From assembly GCA_021769625.1 (NCBI GenBank), contig JAETSN010000005.1, forward strand, positions 21,368-85,367: 64,000 nucleotides of DNA, in the 5' to 3' direction. Shown here piece by piece: positions 1 to 7,556 of this stretch. The first letter of the stretch is position 1, and each line of letters starts with the position of its first letter. The DNA is from [Clostridium] symbiosum. Lineage in GTDB: Bacteria; Bacillota; Clostridia; Lachnospirales; Lachnospiraceae. Position numbers and translations under genes: made by a program. The notes beneath the pieces were generated by a model. It worked only from the letters and a program-made list of their open reading frames with translations, was not told the DNA's origin and ran no database searches.

Positions 1-122
1 AGAAGCAGACAGAACAGACAGACAGAATCCGCGCCGCCGGACAACCCCAGCAAAATCCTGTCACCCTTCCGGATCAACTTTTCTCTTTCAATAAATTCCT
101 TAACCTTTTCCCGTGTACCCAT
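1..122 (-). CDS. tilS: tRNA(Ile)-lysidine synthetase, N-terminal fragment (partial at window edge)
   Basis: Reading the minus strand from an ATG at 122 gives about 40 residues, MGTREKVKEFIERE..., running off the window. They contain LSGGADSVCL, the SGGxDS PP-loop that binds ATP in N-type ATP pyrophosphatases. TilS adds lysine to C34 of tRNA-Ile2 so that it reads AUA. The position just downstream of a spoIIE-type gene matches the usual Firmicute order spoIIE-tilS-hpt-ftsH, which supports TilS over other PP-loop enzymes. The ORF track missed it because it is truncated. Only the first domain is visible, so the assignment rests on the motif and on gene order. Confidence 0.85.
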   Translation of the reverse strand, partial: MGTREKVKEFIEREKLIRKGDRILLGLSGGADSVCLFCLL

Positions 123-190
123 TCCTTAACTTTATAGTAAACATCCCAAAAAAGCAAGCATTTCCTACAGTACTCAGTCCCCTTCATCTT

Positions 191-1372
191 TTACCTCGTC
201 CTCTCCCAAAATCCGGTCACCAGCACGGTCATATCGTCCCGCACCTCCCCCTTGCACTGCCCCAGCACATAGCCCAGGATATCATTCGCCAGTTCACTGG
301 GATTTTTGCTCTGGAACCGGCTGATGATCTCCGGCAGAGCCGCCTCTCCGACTCCTTGATTCAAAGCATCCACCACGCCGTCCGACAGCAGGATGATATA
401 ATCCCCGTCCTCCAGATATCTGGTCACCGACTCGCTCTCCGGCTCCTCGATCAGCCCCAGCGGCAGATTCCGGGAGGAGATCTGCTCCACCAGGTTATCA
501 CGTTTCAGATAGGAGGGCGCCGCCCCCACCTTGCAGAAATGGCAGGTCCCCCGGTACAGGTCGATACTGCAGCAATCTATCGTGGACGTATTTTGCTCTG
601 CACCGCCGGTCAGCAGGACGCCGTTCACAAGCCGTATCGCAGCCTCCGCGGAAAATCCCGCCTCCAGAAAGCGCTGCATCAGATCCACCACCGTGGCGCT
701 GCTCTTTAGCGCGCTCTCCCCGGCGCCCATACCGTCGGAGAGCAGGATCGCCACGCTCCCCTCCCCATGCTCAAAGCTCTCAAAATTGTCCCCGGAAACC
801 GTCTCGGCCTGCTTGATCGCCTTTGCGCTTCCGGTCAGAACATGATAGGAGGGTTCCTCCTGAAACAGATAAGTCCCCCACTCCTGGGACAGGAAAAAAC
901 TGCAGTTCCGATGGGGTACAAGCCGCATGTCCAGAAGTACCGACAAAAGCCCCGCCGCATCCTCCGAGGAAATACTGACTGCCTTCAGCGTCCTGAGCTG
1001 TATACTGTACTGTCTGTGGCCGTCTCCCGCCCGTATGTAAAAAAGATCTCCCACAAGGATACCTTCCGTCCTCATTTCCCGCACCAGCTGCCGGTATTTT
1101 TTCTCGCTGATCCTCTCCACGCTCCTCTCCTGCCCGGCAATGTCGGAAAGCATGCGGGACATTTCCTGAAGCTGTCCGGCAAATACCGCCCTCTGTTCCG
1201 AGAGCTGCCTCTCCCACAGGATCAATTGCCTCTCTCCCTCCGTATATCCTTTTTTTTCACTTTCCGCTTCTGTCGTAAAGCTCTGAAAGGTATCCGCCAG
1301 TTCCCGGAATGAATCCGCATATTCCATCAGCCTCTGCCTTTCATAGTCCTGTATCATGGATGTTTCCATCAT
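191..1372 (-). CDS. spoIIE: SpoIIE-type PP2C serine phosphatase, short form without the membrane domain
   Basis: The C-terminal ~220 residues form a PP2C/SpoIIE phosphatase domain, with metal-ligand segments SDGMGAGESA and LSDGVVDAL and the ending RDDMTVLV. SpoIIE dephosphorylates SpoIIAA and so activates sigma-F in the forespore. The N-terminal ~100 residues are charged and helical. Full-length SpoIIE is around 800 residues with about ten membrane spans at its N-terminus; this protein has about 393 and none, and the 170 bp upstream cannot encode them. The start is ambiguous among GTG 1378 and ATGs at 1375, 1372 and 1369; AAGGAG spacing favours 1372 or 1369. Its place between divIC and tilS is the normal spoIIE position. 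It could act in sporulation or as a soluble stress-type phosphatase. Confidence 0.85.
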   Translation of the reverse strand: MMETSMIQDYERQRLMEYADSFRELADTFQSFTTEAESEKKGYTEGERQLILWERQLSEQRAVFAGQLQEMSRMLSDIAGQERSVERISEKKYRQLVREMRTEGILVGDLFYIRAGDGHRQYSIQLRTLKAVSISSEDAAGLLSVLLDMRLVPHRNCSFFLSQEWGTYLFQEEPSYHVLTGSAKAIKQAETVSGDNFESFEHGEGSVAILLSDGMGAGESALKSSATVVDLMQRFLEAGFSAEAAIRLVNGVLLTGGAEQNTSTIDCCSIDLYRGTCHFCKVGAAPSYLKRDNLVEQISSRNLPLGLIEEPESESVTRYLEDGDYIILLSDGVVDALNQGVGEAALPEIISRFQSKNPSELANDILGYVLGQCKGEVRDDMTVLVTGFWERTR

Positions 1373-1518
1373 CATCACTCCTTCCTGTTTTTTGTGTGAT
1401 GATTATAGACATATTCCCGGCACGATGTTTGTCAAAATCGCACCCGGACTTTCGGGTTTTTTCCGACAAGAACCGCACAGGAACTTCATGCAGAACATTA
1501 TGAAAGGGTATTTTTCCA

Positions 1519-1548
1519 TTAAAAAAGCTGTCCGTTGCCGAACAGCTT
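1519..1548 (-). terminator. Rho-independent terminator after divIC
   Basis: On the minus strand AAGCTGTTCG-GCAA-CGGACAGCTT forms a 10-bp stem (one G-T pair) closed by a GNRA tetraloop and followed by a run of T. It lies right after the divIC stop and separates the rqcP-divIC group from spoIIE. Confidence 0.85.
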
Positions 1549-1858
1549 ATTCTCCTTCCGTCTTAAAAACAATCTCATCTTCATACACAAGCCCTAACTT
1601 TTCTTTTGCCATGTCTTCAATATATTTCTGAGTCTGTGTATATTTCTCATATTCTCTGATCTCTTCCGCCCTTGCCTCTTCCTGGTCTATCTTCTCCTGC
1701 AGCTCTTCCTGCCTTGCCGCGTAAACCGCCTGTTTTTCCCTCAGCTCTCCTTTTCGGATGTTCACCACCACGATCAGCATGAGCAGTACCAGCGTGACGA
1801 GCATCATGGCAAACTTATTCTGTTTTCTTTTCTGGTATGCCACCCGTCTGCGTGCCAT
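1547..1858 (-). CDS. divIC: Septum formation initiator, DivIC/FtsB family
   Basis: About 103 residues from MARRRVAYQ. A basic cytoplasmic head is followed by one membrane span (FAMMLVTLVLLMLIVVV) and an extracellular coiled coil rich in E, Q and K, ending with the family-like segment YIEDMAKEKLGLVYEDEIVF. DivIC/FtsB bridges FtsL and DivIB/FtsQ in the divisome. The ATG at 1858 follows GGAGGGAG and matches the family start; the ORF-track start at 1906 adds 16 residues that look non-coding. It is last in the rqcP-yabP-yabQ-divIC group, the arrangement found in many Clostridia. Confidence 0.9.
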   Translation of the reverse strand: MARRRVAYQKRKQNKFAMMLVTLVLLMLIVVVNIRKGELREKQAVYAARQEELQEKIDQEEARAEEIREYEKYTQTQKYIEDMAKEKLGLVYEDEIVFKTEGE

Positions 1859-1908
1859 CCTGCTCTCCCTCCATCCTGTTCCCGACTGAACAAAAATACA
1901 GATCACCC

Positions 1909-2421
1909 TTAATGTTTACATAATAATATTCTAATCATTTTCCGAAACACCGTCAACTTCTTTTTTATCATTCTGTAAAAAAACCTGCATTTCCTGCCTA
2001 AAAGAACTTTCAGGGCATAACATTTCGATGCTGCGGCTTTCTTCGGCTTTTCCAGAACACCCCCTGCTTTTTTTCCGGCTTTTTCTGCGGCTCTGAAGGC
2101 TCCGGTTTTTGTTTTATTCAGCAGTTTTGAGCTGTATTTCACAAAAAAGGCTCCGACGGAAACCGTATAGAGGAAAATCCCGATGCACACCCCCAGTATC
2201 GTATAAAAACGCAGATGCCCGTTATGGTATTCATAGAGCATTAGAAACGCCCTGACCCCCACCCAGAGCCAGTACAAAAAGTCCTCAAACGCCATGGCCA
2301 GCCCGTTATGTCCCACCACTCTCCTGAAAATGCGGAGCAGATCATAAGCAAAAGCTATTTCAATCCCGAAATAAGCAGCATACAGGAACAGAACAAACTC
2401 AGTCGTCACCAGTTCACTCAT
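1909..2421 (-). CDS. yabQ: Spore cortex biosynthesis protein YabQ
   Basis: A 170-residue membrane protein with an N-terminal hydrophobic segment (EFVLFLYAAYFGIEIAFAYDLLRIFRR), further membrane helices to about residue 100, and a basic cytoplasmic C-terminus rich in lysine. The length, the YDLLR-F-R signature after the first helix, and the position between yabP and divIC fit YabQ, an outer-forespore-membrane protein needed for cortex formation in Bacillus. Only 20 bp separate it from yabP, so they are probably co-transcribed. The C-terminal extension is lysine-rich and poorly conserved in this family. Confidence 0.85.
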   Translation of the reverse strand: MSELVTTEFVLFLYAAYFGIEIAFAYDLLRIFRRVVGHNGLAMAFEDFLYWLWVGVRAFLMLYEYHNGHLRFYTILGVCIGIFLYTVSVGAFFVKYSSKLLNKTKTGAFRAAEKAGKKAGGVLEKPKKAAASKCYALKVLLGRKCRFFYRMIKKKLTVFRKMIRILLCKH

Positions 2422-2441
2422 ATCGGCTTTCCCCTTTTTCC

Positions 2442-2774
2442 TTATTGAAACAATCTGGCAAAAAAGGACTCCGTTTTTTCTCTCGCACCTGATGTATCCG
2501 AGTAAGTCAGCGAATCCACGCTGCCGTCCACATCCACTTCGCCTTTATCTAAAGAAAGCCTGCTGACATGGAGTTCCGACCCCTTAATCATCAGCATTCC
2601 CTGCTCTGTCTCAAGCAACACTTCATTGATATCAAAGGAAAGCACATCATTGACACCTGTGATCGTACAGGTTTTTCTTCCGGTCAGCACGATCTTATGG
2701 GTCCGTAGCTGCCCTCTGGCATAACTGCTGCCATGTCCGTTATTATTATTAAAGCTGCCGCTTAAATCTTCCAT
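2442..2774 (-). CDS. yabP: Sporulation protein YabP
   Basis: A 110-residue soluble protein. Segments HKIVLTGRKTCTITGVNDV, SFDINEVLLETEQGMLMIKG and LHVSRLSLDKGEVDVDG carry the beta-rich YabP/YqfC pattern, in which the protein sits with YabQ at the forespore membrane. GAGGAACGGG precedes the ATG. The first ~15 residues are Asn/Gly/Ser-rich and the last ~15 (EKTESFFARLFQ) look like a short amphipathic tail. The gene is directly upstream of yabQ. About 160 bp without a recognisable gene separate it from rqcP. Confidence 0.88.
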   Translation of the reverse strand: MEDLSGSFNNNNGHGSSYARGQLRTHKIVLTGRKTCTITGVNDVLSFDINEVLLETEQGMLMIKGSELHVSRLSLDKGEVDVDGSVDSLTYSDTSGAREKTESFFARLFQ

Positions 2775-2937
2775 CCCGTTCCTCCCCTGATATAAACTCG
2801 AAAATCCAGACGCTGCGCCCTAGCCGCGCTTTGCATAGCCTGATATATCTGTCACGCAGCCGCCTGATCTCCCCTTGACATAATATATGAACGGGACGTC
2901 CATCTGATACCAGAATTTTACAGATTTTTCCGGGCGC

Positions 2938-3177
2938 TTATATATAGCGGTACATCTCCTTTGCCTCTTCCTTACGGACCACTTCCGCCACATCAAGCAC
3001 TTCCACCTTAACCTCTTTAGAACCAAACTGAATCGTGATGACATCTCCTGTTTTCACCGCCGTACCTGCCTTGGCAGGTTTGTCATTGATCAGCACCCTC
3101 CCTGCATCGCAGGCCTCATTTGCCACGGTGCGCCTTTTAATAAGCCGCGACACCTTTAAGTATTTATCCAGCCTCAT
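2938..3177 (-). CDS. rqcP: Ribosome-associated quality control factor RqcP (YabO/Hsp15-like S4 domain)
   Basis: A 79-residue protein that is almost entirely one S4 RNA-binding domain: MRLDKYLKVSRLIKRRTVAN, then AGRVLINDKPAKAGTAVKTGDVI. RqcP binds stalled 50S subunits and works with RqcH in C-terminal alanine tailing. The start at 3177 follows AAGGAG at 7 nt and matches the family; the ORF-track start at 3195 adds six residues. It sits right after the hup terminator and begins the yabP/yabQ/divIC group, as in Bacillus, where hup, yabO and yabP are also close together. Confidence 0.92.
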   Translation of the reverse strand: MRLDKYLKVSRLIKRRTVANEACDAGRVLINDKPAKAGTAVKTGDVITIQFGSKEVKVEVLDVAEVVRKEEAKEMYRYI

Positions 3178-3201
3178 AATAGTTCTCCTTATCACCTAAC
3201 A

Positions 3202-3235
3202 GAAAACCCGGACAGCGCTGCTGCCCGGGCTTTTT
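3202..3235 (-). terminator. Terminator after hup
   Basis: Minus-strand stem CCCGGGCAG...CTGTCCGGG followed by TTTT, 35 bp past the HU stop. The upstream A-run makes it potentially bidirectional. The rqcP start is only 25 bp further on, so rqcP would rely on read-through or a promoter inside this short gap. Confidence 0.85.
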
Positions 3236-3269
3236 CAGTGTGCACAAATTACACATCTTCTCCAGCAAT

Positions 3270-3545
3270 TTATGCGTTCAGCATGTCCTTTAATGCCTTA
3301 CCCGCTTTGAACTTAGGCGCTTTGGATGCAGCAATCTGCATAGCCTTACCAGTCAGAGGGTTACGGCCTTCTCTGGCAGCTCTTTCGGATACCTCAAAAG
3401 TACCGAAACCTACAAGCTGAACTTTTCCGCCCTTCTTTAACTCATCAGCAACTACATCTGTGAAAGCTTTTAATGCCTTCTCGGCATCCTTTTTGGAAAT
3501 TTCAGCCTGATCAGCAATTGCTGCAACTAACTCCATTTTGTTCAT
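3270..3545 (-). CDS. hup: HU-type histone-like DNA-binding protein
   Basis: A 91-residue nucleoid protein with the full HU pattern: N-terminal helices MNKMELVAAIADQ...SKKDAEKALKAF, the strand VQLVGFGTFEV, the DNA-clasping arm GRNPLTGKAM, and C-terminal FKAGKALKDML. It binds and bends DNA as a dimer with little sequence preference. AGGAGG lies 6 bp before the ATG. It has a strong promoter upstream and a strong terminator downstream, so it is a single-gene unit. The length is typical for the family. Confidence 0.97.
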   Translation of the reverse strand: MNKMELVAAIADQAEISKKDAEKALKAFTDVVADELKKGGKVQLVGFGTFEVSERAAREGRNPLTGKAMQIAASKAPKFKAGKALKDMLNA

Positions 3546-3631
3546 TTTAAATCCTCCTATTATAACTACAATTGGTTTCTGAAATTTTTCCCTTAAAATA
3601 AAGCTTTTCCCGGAAAAAACGTCTCTACATA

Positions 3632-3660
3632 TTTATAGTGGTTTTTCCCCTGTTTGTCAA
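3632..3660 (-). promoter_or_regulatory. Sigma-A promoter of hup
   Basis: Minus strand TTGACA, a 17-bp spacer and TATAAA. The -10 lies about 85 bp upstream of the HU ATG. Near-consensus, as expected for an abundant protein. Confidence 0.8.
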
Positions 3661-3720
3661 GGATTTTATAGATATTTCAGAGTTTTTTTCCCGTCCCCGG
3701 CATTTTCCCCAAAAGGGTGA

Positions 3721-3747
3721 GGGCCTGCCCGGAAAAAAGCAGGTCCC
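3721..3747 (-). terminator. Possible terminator of the sugar ABC operon
   Basis: Minus strand GGACCTGC...GCAGGCC forms an imperfect stem about 30 bp after the last permease gene, followed by a second short C/G stem (CCC-TTTT-GGGG). There is no clear T-run, so termination is inferred mainly from position. Confidence 0.45.
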
Positions 3748-3776
3748 CACAGGAAAATAATGTTATGCTGCCACTC

Positions 3777-4796
3777 TTATGCCTTCTTACTTTCTTTAAT
3801 TTTGGCAAACACTGCCTGCAGAAGAATAAAGAAACATAACAGGATAGCCGTGATGATATTTGCCCAGGAGCTTACCAGCTTGCCGTTGGTCTTCACCAGG
3901 GTTGAAATGGTGCCGTTGATCAGCACGCCCACCAGCGAGCCGAGCACGTTGCCCACGCCGCCGGTCAGCAGCGTTCCGCCGATGACCGAGGACGAAATCG
4001 CATCCATCTCAAGGCCAGTGGCCTGCGTCGTCGTACCGCACATGGTATTTAAGCAATAGCAGATGCCGCCGATGGATGTCAGAAAGCTGCTCAGCGTATA
4101 GGTGAGCAGTTTTGTTTTTCTCACATTCAGCCCCATCAGCGTCGCGGAGACCTGATTGCCGCCCACCGCATAGATGCTCCTGCCGAATTTCGTATATTTC
4201 AGCATCAGATAAACCAAAACTACTACAAGCAGAGCCACCACAACTGTCGGGCGGATAAAGGGCACCTGATAAATACCCTTCTTGTTCTCATATCCGCCGA
4301 ACGGAATATTGATCTTCGCGTTGGAGATCGCCGTAAAGAGCTGATCTGAAACGATACTCACCTGATCCTTACAGATCACAGCCGTCATGCCTCTGGCAAA
4401 GAACATTCCCGCCATCGTCACGATAAAGGGCTGGATCTCCAGATAAGCCACGCAGAATCCCTGCACCAGGCCGAATACAACGCCGATGATCAGTACCATG
4501 ATCATGAGCACCGGACTCTTCATACCCCATGTCTCCATACCCACCGCCAGAAACATACAGTCCATGGCGATCAGGGAGCCTACGGAGATATCGATGCCGC
4601 CTGTCAGCATCACGCAGGTCATCCCTGCCGCGACAGCGATCAGGCCCGCATTGTTGATCAGCACGTTCAAAAATGTCTGAAAATGGGTAAATCCCTTGTC
4701 TGCATATATAATGCAGCCGCCCAGATACATGAGGACGAACAATATCACCGTAATGGCAAGCAATATATTATTTCCACCGATTTTCAATTTTTTCAT
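3777..4796 (-). CDS. Sugar ABC transporter permease (YjfF/RbsC type)
   Basis: A 339-residue inner-membrane permease of the BPD_transp_2 (RbsC/YjfF) family with about 8-10 hydrophobic helices. It has the conserved cytoplasmic-loop pattern TKFGRSIYAVGGNQVSATLMGL and the SVIGGTLLTGGVGNVLGSLVG segment that is typical of ribose/galactose importers. It overlaps the upstream permease gene by 4 bp (ATGA), so the two are translationally coupled and probably form a heterodimer, as YtfT and YjfF do. Last gene of the binding protein-ATPase-permease-permease operon. The substrate cannot be read from the sequence; galactofuranose or another pentose/hexose is possible. Confidence 0.9.
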   Translation of the reverse strand: MKKLKIGGNNILLAITVILFVLMYLGGCIIYADKGFTHFQTFLNVLINNAGLIAVAAGMTCVMLTGGIDISVGSLIAMDCMFLAVGMETWGMKSPVLMIMVLIIGVVFGLVQGFCVAYLEIQPFIVTMAGMFFARGMTAVICKDQVSIVSDQLFTAISNAKINIPFGGYENKKGIYQVPFIRPTVVVALLVVVLVYLMLKYTKFGRSIYAVGGNQVSATLMGLNVRKTKLLTYTLSSFLTSIGGICYCLNTMCGTTTQATGLEMDAISSSVIGGTLLTGGVGNVLGSLVGVLINGTISTLVKTNGKLVSSWANIITAILLCFFILLQAVFAKIKESKKA

Positions 4797-5860
4797 GCCT
4801 GTACCGCCTCCTTTGCTGCTGCCTTTTTCGCGGACAGTTTTTTGAAATATGCTTTCACGGGCTCAGACTGGATGACTACGATCAAAATGACCACGATGGC
4901 CTTAAATACAGGCGCCTGCGCGGAGGAAACACCCAGCGCGTACAGTGTCGTGGTGATCGCCTGAATCGTGTAGGCGCCGATGATGGAACCGGCAAGATTA
5001 AATTTGCCGCCGCCAAGGCTGTTGCCGCCGAGTGCCACCGCAAGGATAGCGTCCAGCTCCATGTTCAGACCGATGTTATTGGTATCCGCAGAGTAGATCC
5101 TGCAGGTTGCTACCAGGCCGGAAATACCTGCGCACAGGCCGCAGATCACATAGCACAGAAGAATGATCTTCGCGGAGTTGAATCCGGAGATTCTGGAAGC
5201 TTTTTTATTAATGCCGACACTCTGGATATATGTGCCGAGTGCCGTCACCCTCAAAACAACAGCTGCTATCGCAACACAGACCGCCGCAATGATGATCGGC
5301 GTCGGGATAATGCCGCAGTACCCGCCGAAGAACTGGAAGGAGGGCACACGCACATACACGATATTGCTGTTGCACAGAAGAAGTCCTATCGCCCTGCCCG
5401 CAGACCAGAGGATCAGCGTCGCTACCATCGGCTGGATGTTCATATATGCCACCAAAAACCCGTTGAACAGGCCGCAGACGCATGCGATCGCGATGCCTGC
5501 CAGCATGCCCACCCAGAGGGGCACATTATATTCACTTACGTTCGTCACGCCGTAACCTGCCAGCAGCATACAGCACAGGCCGCCGGACAGACTCATCACA
5601 GATCCCACCGAGATATCCGTACCGGCGGAAGCCGATACGACGAGGGTCATGCCGATCGCGAGAATAGCCACTTCGCTGCCCCTGTTCAATACGTCGATCA
5701 GACGTCCGTAAAGGATGCCGTTATTGATGCTGATCGTAAAGAAACTAAGGGGCGGATTCCCGCTGGCGATATCGTAGATCACATTGATCATCATCACCAG
5801 GATCATACTGAAGATCGGCAGGAACAGTTTCATTTTTGTAATCTTTTTTATCTTATCCAT
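4793..5860 (-). CDS. Sugar ABC transporter permease (YtfT/RbsC type)
   Basis: A 355-residue BPD_transp_2 permease. Family signatures include GMTLVVSASAGTDISVGSVMSLSG (cut here to the conserved core TDISVGSVMSL), VGINKKASRISG and AVALGGNSLGGGKFNLAGS. It starts within one base of the ATPase stop (TAATG-type junction) and overlaps the next permease by 4 bp. Together with the ATPase and second permease it reproduces the ytfR-ytfT-yjfF order of the E. coli galactofuranose importer, which is the basis for calling two different permeases rather than a duplication. Confidence 0.9.
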   Translation of the reverse strand: MDKIKKITKMKLFLPIFSMILVMMINVIYDIASGNPPLSFFTISINNGILYGRLIDVLNRGSEVAILAIGMTLVVSASAGTDISVGSVMSLSGGLCCMLLAGYGVTNVSEYNVPLWVGMLAGIAIACVCGLFNGFLVAYMNIQPMVATLILWSAGRAIGLLLCNSNIVYVRVPSFQFFGGYCGIIPTPIIIAAVCVAIAAVVLRVTALGTYIQSVGINKKASRISGFNSAKIILLCYVICGLCAGISGLVATCRIYSADTNNIGLNMELDAILAVALGGNSLGGGKFNLAGSIIGAYTIQAITTTLYALGVSSAQAPVFKAIVVILIVVIQSEPVKAYFKKLSAKKAAAKEAVQA

Positions 5861-7377
5861 TATTTGGCACCTCCTGCGATCGCTTTCATCACACCTTCCT
5901 GAGACAATTCCTCACCGCTGATCTCACCGACCTTGGAGCCGTCTCTAAGTACTGCCATGCGGTTGCAGGTCCTGAGCATCTCCTCGATCTCGGAAGAGAT
6001 AAAGATAACGCTCGTTCCCTCTTCCGCCAGTTTGATCACCAGTTTCTGGATCTCTGTCTTTGTCCCGATATCGATACCGCGGGTGGGCTCATCGAGGATC
6101 AGGAAATCCGGATTTGTCGCAAGCCATCTCGCCAGTATGACCTTCTGCTGGTTGCCGCCGGAGAGCTGTTTGATCAGGGTTTCCCTGCTGGCAGTCTTGA
6201 TCTGCAGCATTTCGATAAATTTGTCTGCGATCTCAATCTGTTTCGCCATCGGTATCTTCTTAAAGATGCCCAGTTTTGCCTGCATCGCGAGAATGATATT
6301 CTCCCGCACGGACAGATCCCCGATAATGCCTTCCGCCTTTCTGTCATCCGGCAGAAGTCCCATGCCGAGGTTCATGGCATCGATCGGATTCTTGATCGTC
6401 ACTTCTTTTTCTTTTACTTTCAGCGTACCGGTCTGCGCCCTGTCCGCGCCGTAGATCACGCGCGCCAGCTCGCTCCTGCCGCTTCCGAGAAGCCCGGTCA
6501 GGCCGATCACTTCCCCTTTATGTATCTCCAGATCAAACGGCTTGATCGTGCCGGCATGGCTCAGTCCCTTCGCATCGATCACAAGAGGCTCCTTCGACTT
6601 ATCGCCGCTGCATTCCGGCTTGATATTTGCCAGATCATCAAAGTCTTTCCCCATCATTGCCGCAACCAGTTTCACACGGGGCAATTCTTCGATACTGTAT
6701 TCTCCTACCAGTGTACCGTTTCGAAGCACCGTGATGCCGTCACAGACCTCGTAAACCTGCTCCAGAAAATGGGTTACGAAAACGATACCGACGCCCTGCC
6801 CGCGAAGCCTTCTCATCATACCGAAAAGCTTTGCCACCTCGTTGTCATCCAGTGAGGAGGTGGGCTCATCCAGAATAAGGACTTTACAGTCCATATCCAC
6901 CGCCCGGGCGATCGCTATCATCTGCTGCAGAGCCAGTGAATATTCTTCCAGATTCTGTGTCACATCCACATCCAGAGCCAGGTCCTTCATCAGCTTTGCC
7001 GCCATTTCATTCATTTTTTTTCTGTTTACCGTCCCGATCTTTGTCATTGGCTCCCTGCCGATGAACAGATTCTCCGCCACGGAAAGGTTCGGACAAAGAT
7101 TTACTTCCTGATAAACTGTGGAGATCCCTCTTTTCTGGGCATCCATCGTATCCTTATTCACGATCGGACCATCGATGCCGTCCAGATAGATCTCTCCCGC
7201 CTCAAACTTGTTTACCCCGGTAAGACATTTGATCAGCGTGGACTTCCCGGCCCCATTTTCTCCCATGAGTGCACGGATCTCACCCTTTTTCAGATGGAAA
7301 TCCACATTTTCCAACGCTTTTACACCGGGGAAAGTCATACAGATTCCTTTCATACTCAAAACAACATTATTTTCCAT
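5860..7377 (-). CDS. Sugar ABC transporter ATP-binding protein with two ABC domains (YtfR/MglA/RbsA type)
   Basis: A 505-residue fused double ATPase. Domain 1 has Walker A GENGAGKST at about residues 39-47 and an altered signature (YSLALQQMIAIARA), Walker B VLILDEPTSSLD. Domain 2 has a degenerate P-loop (GLLGSGRSE) but a good signature LSGGNQQKVILARWL and Walker B FLILDEPTRGID. This asymmetry is normal for MglA/RbsA. The start at 7377 follows GGAGGGAGA and begins MENNVVLSMKGICMTF; the ORF-track start adds 26 unlikely residues. It is second in the operon, 180 bp after the binding protein gene and separated from it by a hairpin. Confidence 0.95.
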   Translation of the reverse strand: MENNVVLSMKGICMTFPGVKALENVDFHLKKGEIRALMGENGAGKSTLIKCLTGVNKFEAGEIYLDGIDGPIVNKDTMDAQKRGISTVYQEVNLCPNLSVAENLFIGREPMTKIGTVNRKKMNEMAAKLMKDLALDVDVTQNLEEYSLALQQMIAIARAVDMDCKVLILDEPTSSLDDNEVAKLFGMMRRLRGQGVGIVFVTHFLEQVYEVCDGITVLRNGTLVGEYSIEELPRVKLVAAMMGKDFDDLANIKPECSGDKSKEPLVIDAKGLSHAGTIKPFDLEIHKGEVIGLTGLLGSGRSELARVIYGADRAQTGTLKVKEKEVTIKNPIDAMNLGMGLLPDDRKAEGIIGDLSVRENIILAMQAKLGIFKKIPMAKQIEIADKFIEMLQIKTASRETLIKQLSGGNQQKVILARWLATNPDFLILDEPTRGIDIGTKTEIQKLVIKLAEEGTSVIFISSEIEEMLRTCNRMAVLRDGSKVGEISGEELSQEGVMKAIAGGAK

Positions 7378-7470
7378 GCAGACGTCTCCCTCCAGAGTTT
7401 TCTTCTCAGGTAACGACCCGGTTACCGCCCTGCTATCCCCTGCAGCAACCGGCAATTTCCGTCATAATGC

Positions 7471-7518
7471 GTAAAGAGGAGAAACCCCAAGTTTCCCCGG
7501 GATATTCTCCCCCTTTAC
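7471..7518 (-). other. Intercistronic stem-loop between binding-protein and ATPase genes
   Basis: GTAAAG...CTTTAC and GGAGAA...TTCTCC pair around an inner CCC/GGG stem to make one long imperfect hairpin 40 bp after the binding-protein stop. No T-run follows, so it looks like an mRNA-stabilising or partial attenuation element rather than a terminator. Such hairpins are known to raise binding-protein expression relative to the membrane components in sugar ABC operons. Confidence 0.6.
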
Positions 7519-7556
7519 AGTTTTCATTAAATTCCTTTTACTGTTTCTATTGCCTC

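Noticed and set aside
2820-3044. 74-aa minus-strand ORF between yabP and rqcP
   Set aside because: Mostly an out-of-frame reading of rqcP; no RBS or recognisable domain.
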